In this document: piece after piece, positions 39,332 through 46,760 of the stretch
How the letters are laid out: the number at the start of each line of letters is the position of its first letter
Numbering within the stretch: the first letter of the stretch is position 1
NCBI GenBank assembly: GCA_021730985.1
Contig: JAKFYI010000015.1
Coordinates: 62,001-126,000 of the forward strand
DNA: 64,000 nucleotides
Origin: Hyphomicrobiales bacterium
GTDB lineage: Bacteria; Pseudomonadota; Alphaproteobacteria; Rhizobiales; Xanthobacteraceae
Direction: 5' to 3'
Translations under genes and position numbers: made by a program
The notes under the pieces: generated by a model
The model's database searches: none
What the model was told of the DNA's origin: nothing
Seen by the model: the letters and a program-made list of their open reading frames with translations, nothing else

Positions 39332-41014
39332 ATGAACATCCAATCTCCCCCCACCGCCACCGCCTACAAGCTGCTGATCGAACGGGACGTCGATGTGCCG
39401 ATGCGCGACGGCGCGCGGCTCAAGGCCGACGTGTTTCGCCCGGACGACGGCGGCAAGTTTCCGGCGATCCTGAATCTCGGTCCGTACCAGAAGGACAAGC
39501 TGTGGGTGCCGCCCGCCGCTCTGGAGGAGAAGGCGACGCCCAGCATGAACTGGGAAACCGTCACGCCGGAATGGTGGGTGCCGCGCGGCTATGCCGCCGT
39601 TCGCGTCGATGGGCGCGGCAGCGGCAAGTCGCCGGGCCAGTGCGAGCCGTGGTCGCTCGCGGAGGCGGTCGATTTTTATGACGCGATCGAGTGGGCTGCG
39701 GCGCAGCCGTGGTGCAACGGCAAGGTCGGGCTGTCCGGCATTTCCTATTTCGCGATCAATCAGTGGTTCGTCGCCAACCTGCAGCCGCCGTCGCTGAAGG
39801 CGATCATGCCATGGGAGGGCTTCGCCGACATCTATCGCGACGCGTTGTTTCACGGCGGAATCCTCAGCGTCTTCATGACCAACTGGATCACCGCGCACAC
39901 CATGCACCATGTGATGGGGCGCGCGGCACAGCATGTGCCGGACGGCTGGAAGACCAACACGATGTGGCACTGGATGCACCACAACCTTGATAGTGGCGTG
40001 CTGGCCGGCTCGCAGGCGCAGTGGGACAAGATCACGGTGCCGCTCTACAGCGTCGGCAACTGGACCGGCTTCGGACTGCACATGCGCGGCAACACCGAAG
40101 CGTTCGTGCGCGCGGCCTCGAAGCACAAGAAGCTGCGGATGCACAACGGCTCACATGTGCATCCGTTCTATACAGAGGAGGGCAAGCGCGATCAGCTGCG
40201 CTGGTTCGATTATTGGCTGAAGGATATCGACAACGGCATCATGGCCGAGCCGCCGGTCAAGATTGCGGTCCGTCATGGCGCCGACAAGATCGAGTGGCGC
40301 GACGAGCACGAGTGGCCGCTCAAGCGCACGCAGTGGACCAAGTACTATTTCGATATCTCGGCGGCTGCCGACGGCAAGGAGCCGCGCGTCGGTGCGCTCG
40401 TGAAGGAAAAGCCGGCCAAAAGCAGCGCCTGCACCTATCCCTCATTCAATCTCGGCACGATGGGTTCGACCTCGGCCGCGTCGTCGCAGGTGATGGGCGG
40501 CGGCGTAAAGCCGGGCATGGGCATCGCGCTGGAAACCCCGCCGCTCGACGAAGACGTCGAAGCGACGGGGCCGCTGATGGCGAGCTTCTGGGTATCGTCG
40601 TCGAGCGAGGATGCCGACCTTTTCCTGACGTTGCGAAACTTCGACAACGACGGAAACGAAATCCTTGAGACCGGCCAGCAGGGATCCCCGGTGCCGGTGG
40701 CGAAAGGCTGGCTGCGCGCTTCGCATCGCGAGCTCGATCCGGAGTTGACGCTGCCGTATCGGCCGTATCACAAGCATGTGCGGCGGCTATGGCTGAAGCC
40801 GGGCGAGATCGTCAAGGTCGATGTCGAGATCTGGCCGACCTCGATGGTGTTCAAGAAGGGCCATCGCATCCGGCTCGACGTGCAACCGCGCGACGGCGCC
40901 GGCAGTCAGGGCTATCTGCACTATCACGCCGACTACAACACCGGCACCAACACGGTGTACGCGGGCGGCGAGCACGAGGCGTACCTGCTGCTGCCGGTGA
41001 TTCCGAAGAAGTGA
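39332..41014 (+). CDS. CocE/NonD-family alpha/beta hydrolase
   Basis: 560 residues, the usual length. The N-terminal hydrolase domain carries the oxyanion Tyr in L-G-P-Y-Q-K, D-G-R-G-S-G-K-S (93-100) and the nucleophile S138 in S-G-I-S-Y. The C-terminal jelly-roll domain of X-Pro dipeptidyl peptidases follows from about residue 340 (D-A-D-L-F-L-T-L-R and K-G-H-R-I-R-L-D-V). Members hydrolyse cocaine-type esters, X-Pro peptides, glutaryl-cephalosporins or other acyl compounds. No signal peptide is visible, so it is cytosolic. It lies between three TTT receptors and the TctBA genes on the same strand, suggesting uptake and cleavage of one compound. Confidence 0.92.
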   Translation: MNIQSPPTATAYKLLIERDVDVPMRDGARLKADVFRPDDGGKFPAILNLGPYQKDKLWVPPAALEEKATPSMNWETVTPEWWVPRGYAAVRVDGRGSGKSPGQCEPWSLAEAVDFYDAIEWAAAQPWCNGKVGLSGISYFAINQWFVANLQPPSLKAIMPWEGFADIYRDALFHGGILSVFMTNWITAHTMHHVMGRAAQHVPDGWKTNTMWHWMHHNLDSGVLAGSQAQWDKITVPLYSVGNWTGFGLHMRGNTEAFVRAASKHKKLRMHNGSHVHPFYTEEGKRDQLRWFDYWLKDIDNGIMAEPPVKIAVRHGADKIEWRDEHEWPLKRTQWTKYYFDISAAADGKEPRVGALVKEKPAKSSACTYPSFNLGTMGSTSAASSQVMGGGVKPGMGIALETPPLDEDVEATGPLMASFWVSSSSEDADLFLTLRNFDNDGNEILETGQQGSPVPVAKGWLRASHRELDPELTLPYRPYHKHVRRLWLKPGEIVKVDVEIWPTSMVFKKGHRIRLDVQPRDGAGSQGYLHYHADYNTGTNTVYAGGEHEAYLLLPVIPKK

Positions 41015-41041
41015 TGGGCGCGCTCTTCCCGCACACTCCGC

Positions 41042-41140
41042 TGTCATCATCCGCGAAAGCGGATGATCCAGTATTCCGCAGCGAATGCGAGATGGATGGA
41101 GTGGTGGCTACTGGATGCCCCGCTTTCGCGGGGCATGACA
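41042..41140. repeat. Palindromic repeat, diverged GTCATCCCCGCGAA family
   Basis: Arms 41042-41073 and 41109-41140 are inverted copies over 32 bases, each with a GAAA or TTTC-looped stem. The left arm has CATCCGC-GAAA-GCGGATG where other copies have CCCCGC, with matching changes on both sides, so pairing was conserved. It lies between the hydrolase and tctB genes. Confidence 0.83.
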
Positions 41141-41156
41141 CCAGGGGTGTGGCGGG

Positions 41157-41639
41157 ATGAGCGTGAACCAAACATCACCCGCGCTGTCGAGGCACTTCCT
41201 CTATCGCAAAGACGTGCTGGCCGGCCTGCTGTTCATCGCGGTTGCTGCGATCGGTCTGTGGGCGTCGCACGACTATCCGATCGGCACCACCACGCGGATG
41301 GGCACCGGCTACGTGCCGCGGATGTTGTGCTGGATCCTGCTCGGGCTCGGCGCGGTGGTGTTCGCGCAGGGGCTGCGCGGCGGCGGTTCGCTGGAGCGCG
41401 GCCGTCCGCTCTGGCGCGCCATGATCTTCGCGCCGCTTTCACTGCTGGTGTTCGCGGAATTGATCGCGCCGTTCGGCGTCGTGATGGCGACTATCGCGCT
41501 GGTCGCGGTCGGCGCGCTGGCGAGCCGCGAGAGCCGCCAGTTGGAGGTGATCGCCGCCGCAATTCTTTTGGCGTTGCTCACCGTTGCAATCTTCGTCTGG
41601 GGCGTCGGCCTGCCGATCCCGGTCTGGCCGGAGTTCTGA
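41157..41639 (+). CDS. tctB: Tripartite tricarboxylate transporter small membrane subunit TctB
   Basis: 160 residues with four hydrophobic segments: about residues 20-40, 55-72, 88-118 and 130-152. The first helix region R-K-D-V-L-A-G-L-L-F-I-A and G-T-G-Y-V-P-R-M are typical of TctB. TctB is the small, poorly conserved inner-membrane subunit that pairs with TctA and docks the periplasmic receptor. The stop is one base before the tctA start. It is the only TctB in the window for twelve receptors. Confidence is high because of the tctA linkage. Confidence 0.93.
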   Translation: MSVNQTSPALSRHFLYRKDVLAGLLFIAVAAIGLWASHDYPIGTTTRMGTGYVPRMLCWILLGLGAVVFAQGLRGGGSLERGRPLWRAMIFAPLSLLVFAELIAPFGVVMATIALVAVGALASRESRQLEVIAAAILLALLTVAIFVWGVGLPIPVWPEF

Positions 41640-41640
41640 G

Positions 41641-43146
41641 ATGGATTTTCTCGCCAACCTCGGACTTGGTTTTGGCGTCGCGCTGACGCCGGCGAACCTG
41701 GGCTTTGCCCTGATCGGTTGCCTGGTCGGCACGCTGGTCGGCGTGCTGCCCGGCATCGGCCCGGTCGCCACGGTGGCGATGCTGTTGCCGCTGACGTTCC
41801 ATCTCGAGCCGGTGTCGGGGCTCATCATGCTGGCCGGCATCTTCTACGGCGCGCAATACGGCGGTTCCACCACTGCGATTCTGGTGAACATGCCGGGCGA
41901 GACATCGTCGGTGGTCACCTGCATCGACGGCCACCAGATGGCGCGCAACGGCCGCGCCGGCGCGGCGCTTACGGTTGCCGCGCTGGGATCGTTCTTCGCG
42001 GGCACTGTCGCGACCCTGATGATCGCGTTGTTCTCGCCGCCGCTGGCGCTGGTCGGGCAGTCGTTCGGCGCGCCGGAGTATTTCTCGCTGATGGCGGTCG
42101 GCCTGATCGCCGCCGTGGTGCTGGCGCACGGCTCGATCGTGAAAGCCGTTGCGATGGTGCTGCTCGGCCTGCTGCTCGGCCTGGTCGGCACCGATGGCCA
42201 GACCGGCGGGCAGCGCTTCACGTTCGGCGTCACCATCCTGTCCGACGGCATCGGCTTCGTGCCGCTGGCGATCGGAATTTTCGGTCTCGGCGAGGTGATC
42301 GCCAACCTGGTGGCGCCGCAGCAGCGCCGCGAGCTGGTGAGCAGCCGGATTTCCAATCTCTGGCTGACCAAGGAAGAATTCAGGCAGGCGTGGCCCGCGT
42401 CGGTGCGCGGCACGCTGATCGGCTCGGTTCTCGGCGTGCTGCCGGGCGGCGGCGCGACGCTGTCGGCGTTCGCAGGCTACGTGCTGGAGAAGAAGGTGGC
42501 GCGCGATCCATCGCGGTTCGGCAAGGGTGCGATCGAAGGCGTCGCCGGGCCGGAATCCGCCAACAATGCCGGCGCGCAGACCTCGTTCATCCCGATGCTC
42601 ACCCTGGGTATCCCCGGCAACGCGGTGATGGCGCTGATGATTGGCGCGCTCACCATCCACGGCATCCAGCCCGGCCCACAGGTGATGACCGAGCGGCCGG
42701 CGCTGTTCTGGGGCATGATCGCCTCGATGTGGATCGGCAACGTGATGCTGCTCGTCATCAACCTGCCGATGATAGGCCTCTGGGTGCAGTTGCTGAAGGT
42801 GCCGTATCGCCAGCTTTATCTCGCGATCCTGCTGTTCTCGGCGATCGGCGTGTACACCGTGAACAACAACACGTTTGAGGTGATCCTCACCGCGCTGTTC
42901 GGCATCGTCGGTTACATCTTCATCCGGCTGGAATGCGAGCCGGCGCCGCTGCTGCTCGGCTTCATCCTTGGCCCGCTGATGGAGGAAAACCTGCGCCGCG
43001 CCATGCGCATTTCCGGCGGCGATCCGATGATCTTCCTGAACCGTCCGATCAGTCTCGGCCTGTTGATCGCCGCCGCGCTACTGCTTCTGGTCGTCGCGCT
43101 GCCCGCCATTCGCGGCAAGCGCGAGGAAGTATTTCAGGAGAAATAG
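41641..43146 (+). CDS. tctA: Tripartite tricarboxylate transporter large permease TctA
   Basis: 501 residues from ATG at 41641. About twelve membrane helices and the two TctA signatures are present: G-V-L-P-G-I-G-P-V-A-T-V-A-M-L-L-P, then G-A-Q-Y-G-G-S-T-T-A-I-L-V-N-M-P-G-E, and in the second half G-V-L-P-G-G-G-A-T-L-S-A-F and G-P-E-S-A-N-N-A-G-A. The inverted-repeat halves form the sodium- or proton-coupled pore. It starts one base after tctB. The nearest receptors are at 38255 upstream and 43942 downstream, the best candidates for its cognate binding proteins. Confidence 0.96.
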   Translation: MDFLANLGLGFGVALTPANLGFALIGCLVGTLVGVLPGIGPVATVAMLLPLTFHLEPVSGLIMLAGIFYGAQYGGSTTAILVNMPGETSSVVTCIDGHQMARNGRAGAALTVAALGSFFAGTVATLMIALFSPPLALVGQSFGAPEYFSLMAVGLIAAVVLAHGSIVKAVAMVLLGLLLGLVGTDGQTGGQRFTFGVTILSDGIGFVPLAIGIFGLGEVIANLVAPQQRRELVSSRISNLWLTKEEFRQAWPASVRGTLIGSVLGVLPGGGATLSAFAGYVLEKKVARDPSRFGKGAIEGVAGPESANNAGAQTSFIPMLTLGIPGNAVMALMIGALTIHGIQPGPQVMTERPALFWGMIASMWIGNVMLLVINLPMIGLWVQLLKVPYRQLYLAILLFSAIGVYTVNNNTFEVILTALFGIVGYIFIRLECEPAPLLLGFILGPLMEENLRRAMRISGGDPMIFLNRPISLGLLIAAALLLLVVALPAIRGKREEVFQEK

Positions 43147-43173
43147 CTCCGTCGCTTTTTGGGGAGGGCGGTC

Positions 43174-43878
43174 GTGTTCATCATCATGACATGGGCTCTG
43201 GTCGGGCTAATCGCCGGCGGGATGCTCGGAGGCTCGTTGGCCGACCTCGGCGCCAACCACCGTGGCGATATCGGTGCGATCTTTGTCGGCCTCGTCACGG
43301 GCGCGGCGCTCGGCGCGGCCGCCGGAGGATTTGCGGGCCGCGCGCTCGGGCGGATGTTCGCGGGGGATGCCCGCAAGCTGGGTTTCATCGCGGCCGGGCC
43401 TTGGATCGCGAGCCTCGCGCTGGTTATCGGCATCGTCGCGTTTGGGCAGCTGAGCGAGAGCATGCGAAATCCCGACATGGTTCGCTCAGACGGCATAGGA
43501 CTGAGCCTGATATACGAGATACGGCTGCCTCCTGGCGCACCCGCGCCTGCGAGTGCTCGCAGCGTCTCTGTCGAGCTTCGTACCCCCGGCGAGGTCATGG
43601 AGGCCACCAGCGCCAATCTGATGAAAATCGACGACCGAACGGTGATCCAGGGACATTTCTGGGTTTACAAGGCTGCGCCCAAACGCGTCGTCGCATTCCG
43701 CATTGGCGACGGCCCGGCGTCGCTGTTCACCATGAACCTGGCGGCGCGGCCTGCGGACCGGGGCGGCCGCTGGAGCAGTTGGCAAGGCCCGGATGTTGGA
43801 GACGGCGCGGTTGGCAAGTCGCCGCGCGCGCCGCAGCCAGAAGAATTGGTCGAAATCCGCTACGCCGCGAACTACTAG
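43174..43878 (+). CDS. Membrane protein with glycine-rich helices and soluble C-terminal domain
   Basis: 234 residues from GTG at 43174, preceded by GGGGAGGG; the frame is open to TTG 43159 but that includes the ribosome site. Three hydrophobic helices lie at about 1-22, 34-60 and 70-92, the first two rich in Gly and Ala. A soluble C-terminal domain of about 135 residues follows, with no family that I recognise. It starts 27 bp after tctA and is in the same direction as the next receptor, so it may be part of the TTT operon. A role in the transporter is a guess. Confidence 0.78.
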   Translation: MFIIMTWALVGLIAGGMLGGSLADLGANHRGDIGAIFVGLVTGAALGAAAGGFAGRALGRMFAGDARKLGFIAAGPWIASLALVIGIVAFGQLSESMRNPDMVRSDGIGLSLIYEIRLPPGAPAPASARSVSVELRTPGEVMEATSANLMKIDDRTVIQGHFWVYKAAPKRVVAFRIGDGPASLFTMNLAARPADRGGRWSSWQGPDVGDGAVGKSPRAPQPEELVEIRYAANY

Positions 43879-43941
43879 CGGAGATTGCGGTGGCGGCTGG
43901 CGGCCGCTACCAATGAGCAGAACAGTTCACGGGGAAACGCC

Positions 43942-44937
43942 ATGTCACTCGCCCGCCTTGCGCGCCGTCATTTCGTCCGTGCCGCTGTCATCGCGGCCAC
44001 CACGCTTGCCGCGGCTCCCGCCTTCGCGCAATCGACGTGGCCCGATCGCCCAGTACGGCTCGTTGTGCCGGTCGGCGCGGGCGGCGCCGCCGACACGCTG
44101 GCGCGTAACCTATCGAATGGCTTCCAGCAATTCGCAAACGGCCAGCCGCTGATCGTCGAGAACCGGCCGGGCGGCGGCGGTACGCTCGCAGCCGCCGCGG
44201 TGGCGCGCGAGAAGCCGGACGGCTACACGCTGTTCCTCGCCGAGGTCGGCGCCAACGCGGTGGCGCATGTGCTGCAGGCGAAGCTGCCCTACGACCCGCA
44301 CACCGCCTTCACGCCGATCGTGCACGCGGCCAACCTGCCGTCGGTCGTGGTGATGAAGCCGACGCTGCCCTACAAAAATCTGGCGGAGTTCGCCGCCGAT
44401 GCGAGGAAGCAGCCGGGAAAATTCAACTACGCGTCCGCCGGCATCGGCAATTGGACGCATCTGTTCATGGCATATCTGAGCAACCAGGCCGGCATCGAGA
44501 TGGTCAATGTGGTGTATCGCTCCGGCGCCGAGATGCTCACCTCGGTGATCCGCGGCGATGCCGACGTCGCGCCGATCACGGTCTCGACCGCGCTCAGCCA
44601 CATCAAGGAAGGCCGGGTGCGCTCGCTCGCCGGCTTCGGTTCGAAGCCGATGGCGCAACTGCCGGACACCGAGCCGGCCAGCAAGGCGTTGCCCGGCTTC
44701 GACGTGCTGCTCTGGCACGGCATCGTTGCGCCGGCCGGCATGGATCCGGCGCTGACGGCGCGCATCAACGGCGTTTTCAATCAGGTGCTGCAGTCGGATT
44801 CGGTTCGCAACGCCATCAACGTGGCGCAGGCGGCCGAGGCCGTCGGCGGCTCGGCGGCGCAGTTCGACGCGCTCATCAAGCTGGAGCTCAAGCGCTGGCC
44901 GGACGTGGCGAAAGCCGCGGGCATGAAGCCGGAGTAG
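43942..44937 (+). CDS. TTT (Bug/TctC) receptor
   Basis: 331 residues from ATG at 43942 with GGGGAA upstream. The leader is long (about 35 residues, with R-R-H-F-V-R before the hydrophobic core and A-F-A-Q/S at the end), which hints at a twin-arginine-like signal. Bug blocks: W-P-D-R-P-V-R-L-V-V-P-V-G-A-G-G-A-A-D-T, E-N-R-P-G-G-G-G, K-P-D-G-Y-T-L-F, and I-V-A-P-A-G-M-D in place of A-P-A-G-T-P. It is 63 bp downstream of the membrane-protein gene that follows tctA, so it may be the receptor of this TctBA pair. Confidence 0.92.
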   Translation: MSLARLARRHFVRAAVIAATTLAAAPAFAQSTWPDRPVRLVVPVGAGGAADTLARNLSNGFQQFANGQPLIVENRPGGGGTLAAAAVAREKPDGYTLFLAEVGANAVAHVLQAKLPYDPHTAFTPIVHAANLPSVVVMKPTLPYKNLAEFAADARKQPGKFNYASAGIGNWTHLFMAYLSNQAGIEMVNVVYRSGAEMLTSVIRGDADVAPITVSTALSHIKEGRVRSLAGFGSKPMAQLPDTEPASKALPGFDVLLWHGIVAPAGMDPALTARINGVFNQVLQSDSVRNAINVAQAAEAVGGSAAQFDALIKLELKRWPDVAKAAGMKPE

Positions 44938-45101
44938 CGGCCGTCGCCCGCACCCGAATCGCTGGCGCCGCCAGCGCCGGTCGTCGTTTCAATCCGCTGA
45001 GGACTGCATCGCGGGGTGGGCCGTTGCAGGAATCGGGTGGCGGCTGACGAATGCGGCCGCCATCCTGCCGGCATCCGCAGCGAAACCAGCCGAGCCGCCA
45101 C

Positions 45102-45851
45102 ATGAGCGCGCATTCCACGATCGCCCGTATCCCGTTCAGGACTCGCTCGCCCGAAGCGCGCGTCTCTCAATATGATTGGGAAGCGTTGTCGGCGGAACTG
45201 AGCGGCTACGGCTGCGCGGTGATGGATCGACTGCTGCCACCGGACGAATGCCGGCAGGTCGCTGCGCTCTATGCGGACGAAAGCCATTTCCGCAGCCACA
45301 TCCATATGGCGCGGCATGGCTTCGGCAAAGGTGAATACCGCTACTTCAAATATCCGCTGCCCGCTCTGATCGGGTCACTCCGCACCGCGCTTTATCCGCA
45401 TTTGGCAGGTATCGCCAATCAGTGGAACGAGCGCATGGGCATCGATCAGCGATACCCGGAACAGCACGCCGACTTCCTCAAGGAGTGCCACGCCGAAGGT
45501 CAGTTGCGGCCCACACCCTTGCTGCTGCAATACGTTTCGGGTGATTTTAACTGTCTGCACCAGGACCTCTACGGTGATCTCGCATTCCCGCTCCAGGTAG
45601 CGATCCTGCTCTCCGAACCCGGACGCGATTTCACCGGCGGCGAATTTGTCCTCACGGAGCAGCGTCCGCGCATGCAGAGCCGGGCCGAGGTGGTGCCGTT
45701 GCGGCAGGGCGATGCCGTGGTCTTCGCGGTTCACAATCGGCCTGTGAAAGGCGCCAAGGGCAACTATCGCGTCAATTTGCGGCACGGCGTTAGCCGTGTC
45801 CGCAGCGGCATGCGGCACACAGTCGGAATCATCTTCCACGATGCGAAATAG
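45102..45851 (+). CDS. 2-oxoglutarate/Fe(II)-dependent oxygenase
   Basis: 249 residues from ATG at 45102. The iron facial triad is visible as H153 and D155 (C-L-H-Q-D-L) and H228 (L-R-H-G-V-S); R238, ten residues on (G-M-R-H-T), should bind 2-oxoglutarate. The central F-P-L-Q-V-A-I-L-L and F-T-G-G-E-F-V-L-T-E are typical of the jelly-roll core. The family is often labelled as an oxygenase acting on damaged nucleic acid (PF09859), on prediction only. It is a single gene; the 164 bp upstream contain GC-rich inverted repeats but no clear promoter. Substrate unknown. Confidence 0.88.
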   Translation: MSAHSTIARIPFRTRSPEARVSQYDWEALSAELSGYGCAVMDRLLPPDECRQVAALYADESHFRSHIHMARHGFGKGEYRYFKYPLPALIGSLRTALYPHLAGIANQWNERMGIDQRYPEQHADFLKECHAEGQLRPTPLLLQYVSGDFNCLHQDLYGDLAFPLQVAILLSEPGRDFTGGEFVLTEQRPRMQSRAEVVPLRQGDAVVFAVHNRPVKGAKGNYRVNLRHGVSRVRSGMRHTVGIIFHDAK

Positions 45852-45868
45852 CGAAGCGATGCCACAGG

Positions 45869-46633
45869 CTAGCGCTTGCCCGGCTCCAGTCCCTTCGCCT
45901 TGATCACAGCGATCGCCTCGGGCGTCGAGAAGAAAGTGACCAGCGCCTTCACCACGTCGGGCGACTTGCCGCCCGCACCGATGCCCGCCGACAGGATGGT
46001 GAGGTACTGCAGTTCGTCCGGCAGCGGGCCGACCACATCCACGCCGTCATAGGGCTTGAGCGCGCTGATCTGCTGGATCGCCATCTCGGCGTCGCCGCGC
46101 GCCACGATCGGCCCGGTGGAGTTGCCGTCGCCCAGCACGTACTTCGGTTTCATCTCGGCGGCGATGCCGAGCCGCTCGAACATCCTGGCGGTGTGAACGC
46201 CGCTGGTCGCGCCGGTCGAGGGATCGGAGAACGTCACCGACTTGGCTGCCAGCAATGTCTTGCGCAGCGCGTCGGGCGTGCCGATCTCCGGGCGCGGCGC
46301 GCCGCGGCGCACGGCAATACCGATCAGCGAGCGGGCCACTTCGACCTGAAAGCCGGGCACCAGCTTGCCCTGCTTGGTCAGTTCGCCGATCGCCTCCGGC
46401 GACACCACCGCAAGGTCGGCTGGTTCCCCGCCCAGCATTCGCTTGACGATCTGCTGCGAGGTGCCGAACCCGAGCGTCACCTTGTGACCGCTGGCGCGCT
46501 CGAACATCGGCCCGATGTCCTCCAGCAGGGTCTTGGTGGCGTTCGAGCTGAGCACCTTGATTTCGGCGGCGGCGGCCAACCCGGGTACCAGGGCGGCGAG
46601 CACGACCACGCCGAGGAACGCCTTGATTTGCAT
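45869..46633 (-). CDS. ModA-like (SBP_bac_11) periplasmic binding protein
   Basis: 254 residues from ATG at 46633 with GGGAGAG seven bases upstream. Signal peptide MQIKAFLGVVVLAALVPGLA to AAA/E. The fold signature is I-K-V-L-S-S-N-A-T-K-T-L-L-E-D-I-G-P-M-F-E, then G-F-G-T-S-Q-Q-I, L-A-V-V-S-P-E-A and S-D-P-S-T-G-A-T-S-G-V-H. It resembles molybdate-binding ModA, but the motif details for molybdate are weak and no modB or modC is adjacent. Members of PF13531 also bind sulfate, tungstate or small organics. It is divergent from the LplT-Aas fusion. Confidence 0.85.
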   Translation of the reverse strand: MQIKAFLGVVVLAALVPGLAAAAEIKVLSSNATKTLLEDIGPMFERASGHKVTLGFGTSQQIVKRMLGGEPADLAVVSPEAIGELTKQGKLVPGFQVEVARSLIGIAVRRGAPRPEIGTPDALRKTLLAAKSVTFSDPSTGATSGVHTARMFERLGIAAEMKPKYVLGDGNSTGPIVARGDAEMAIQQISALKPYDGVDVVGPLPDELQYLTILSAGIGAGGKSPDVVKALVTFFSTPEAIAVIKAKGLEPGKR

Positions 46634-46760
46634 GGTCTGCTCTCCCATTGGGCAGCCTGTTGACCGGCTGGCCCGCCATTAACCCGGCCACAATGGTATA
46701 TCCTCGCCACCGCCGGTGCGAGACTGGCGCCCGCCATAATCCGTTGGCATAAATCAGCCC

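Noticed and set aside
44938-45101. GC-rich inverted repeat as a terminator after the receptor at 43942
   Set aside because: No T-tract follows the stem, so a Rho-independent terminator is not supported.
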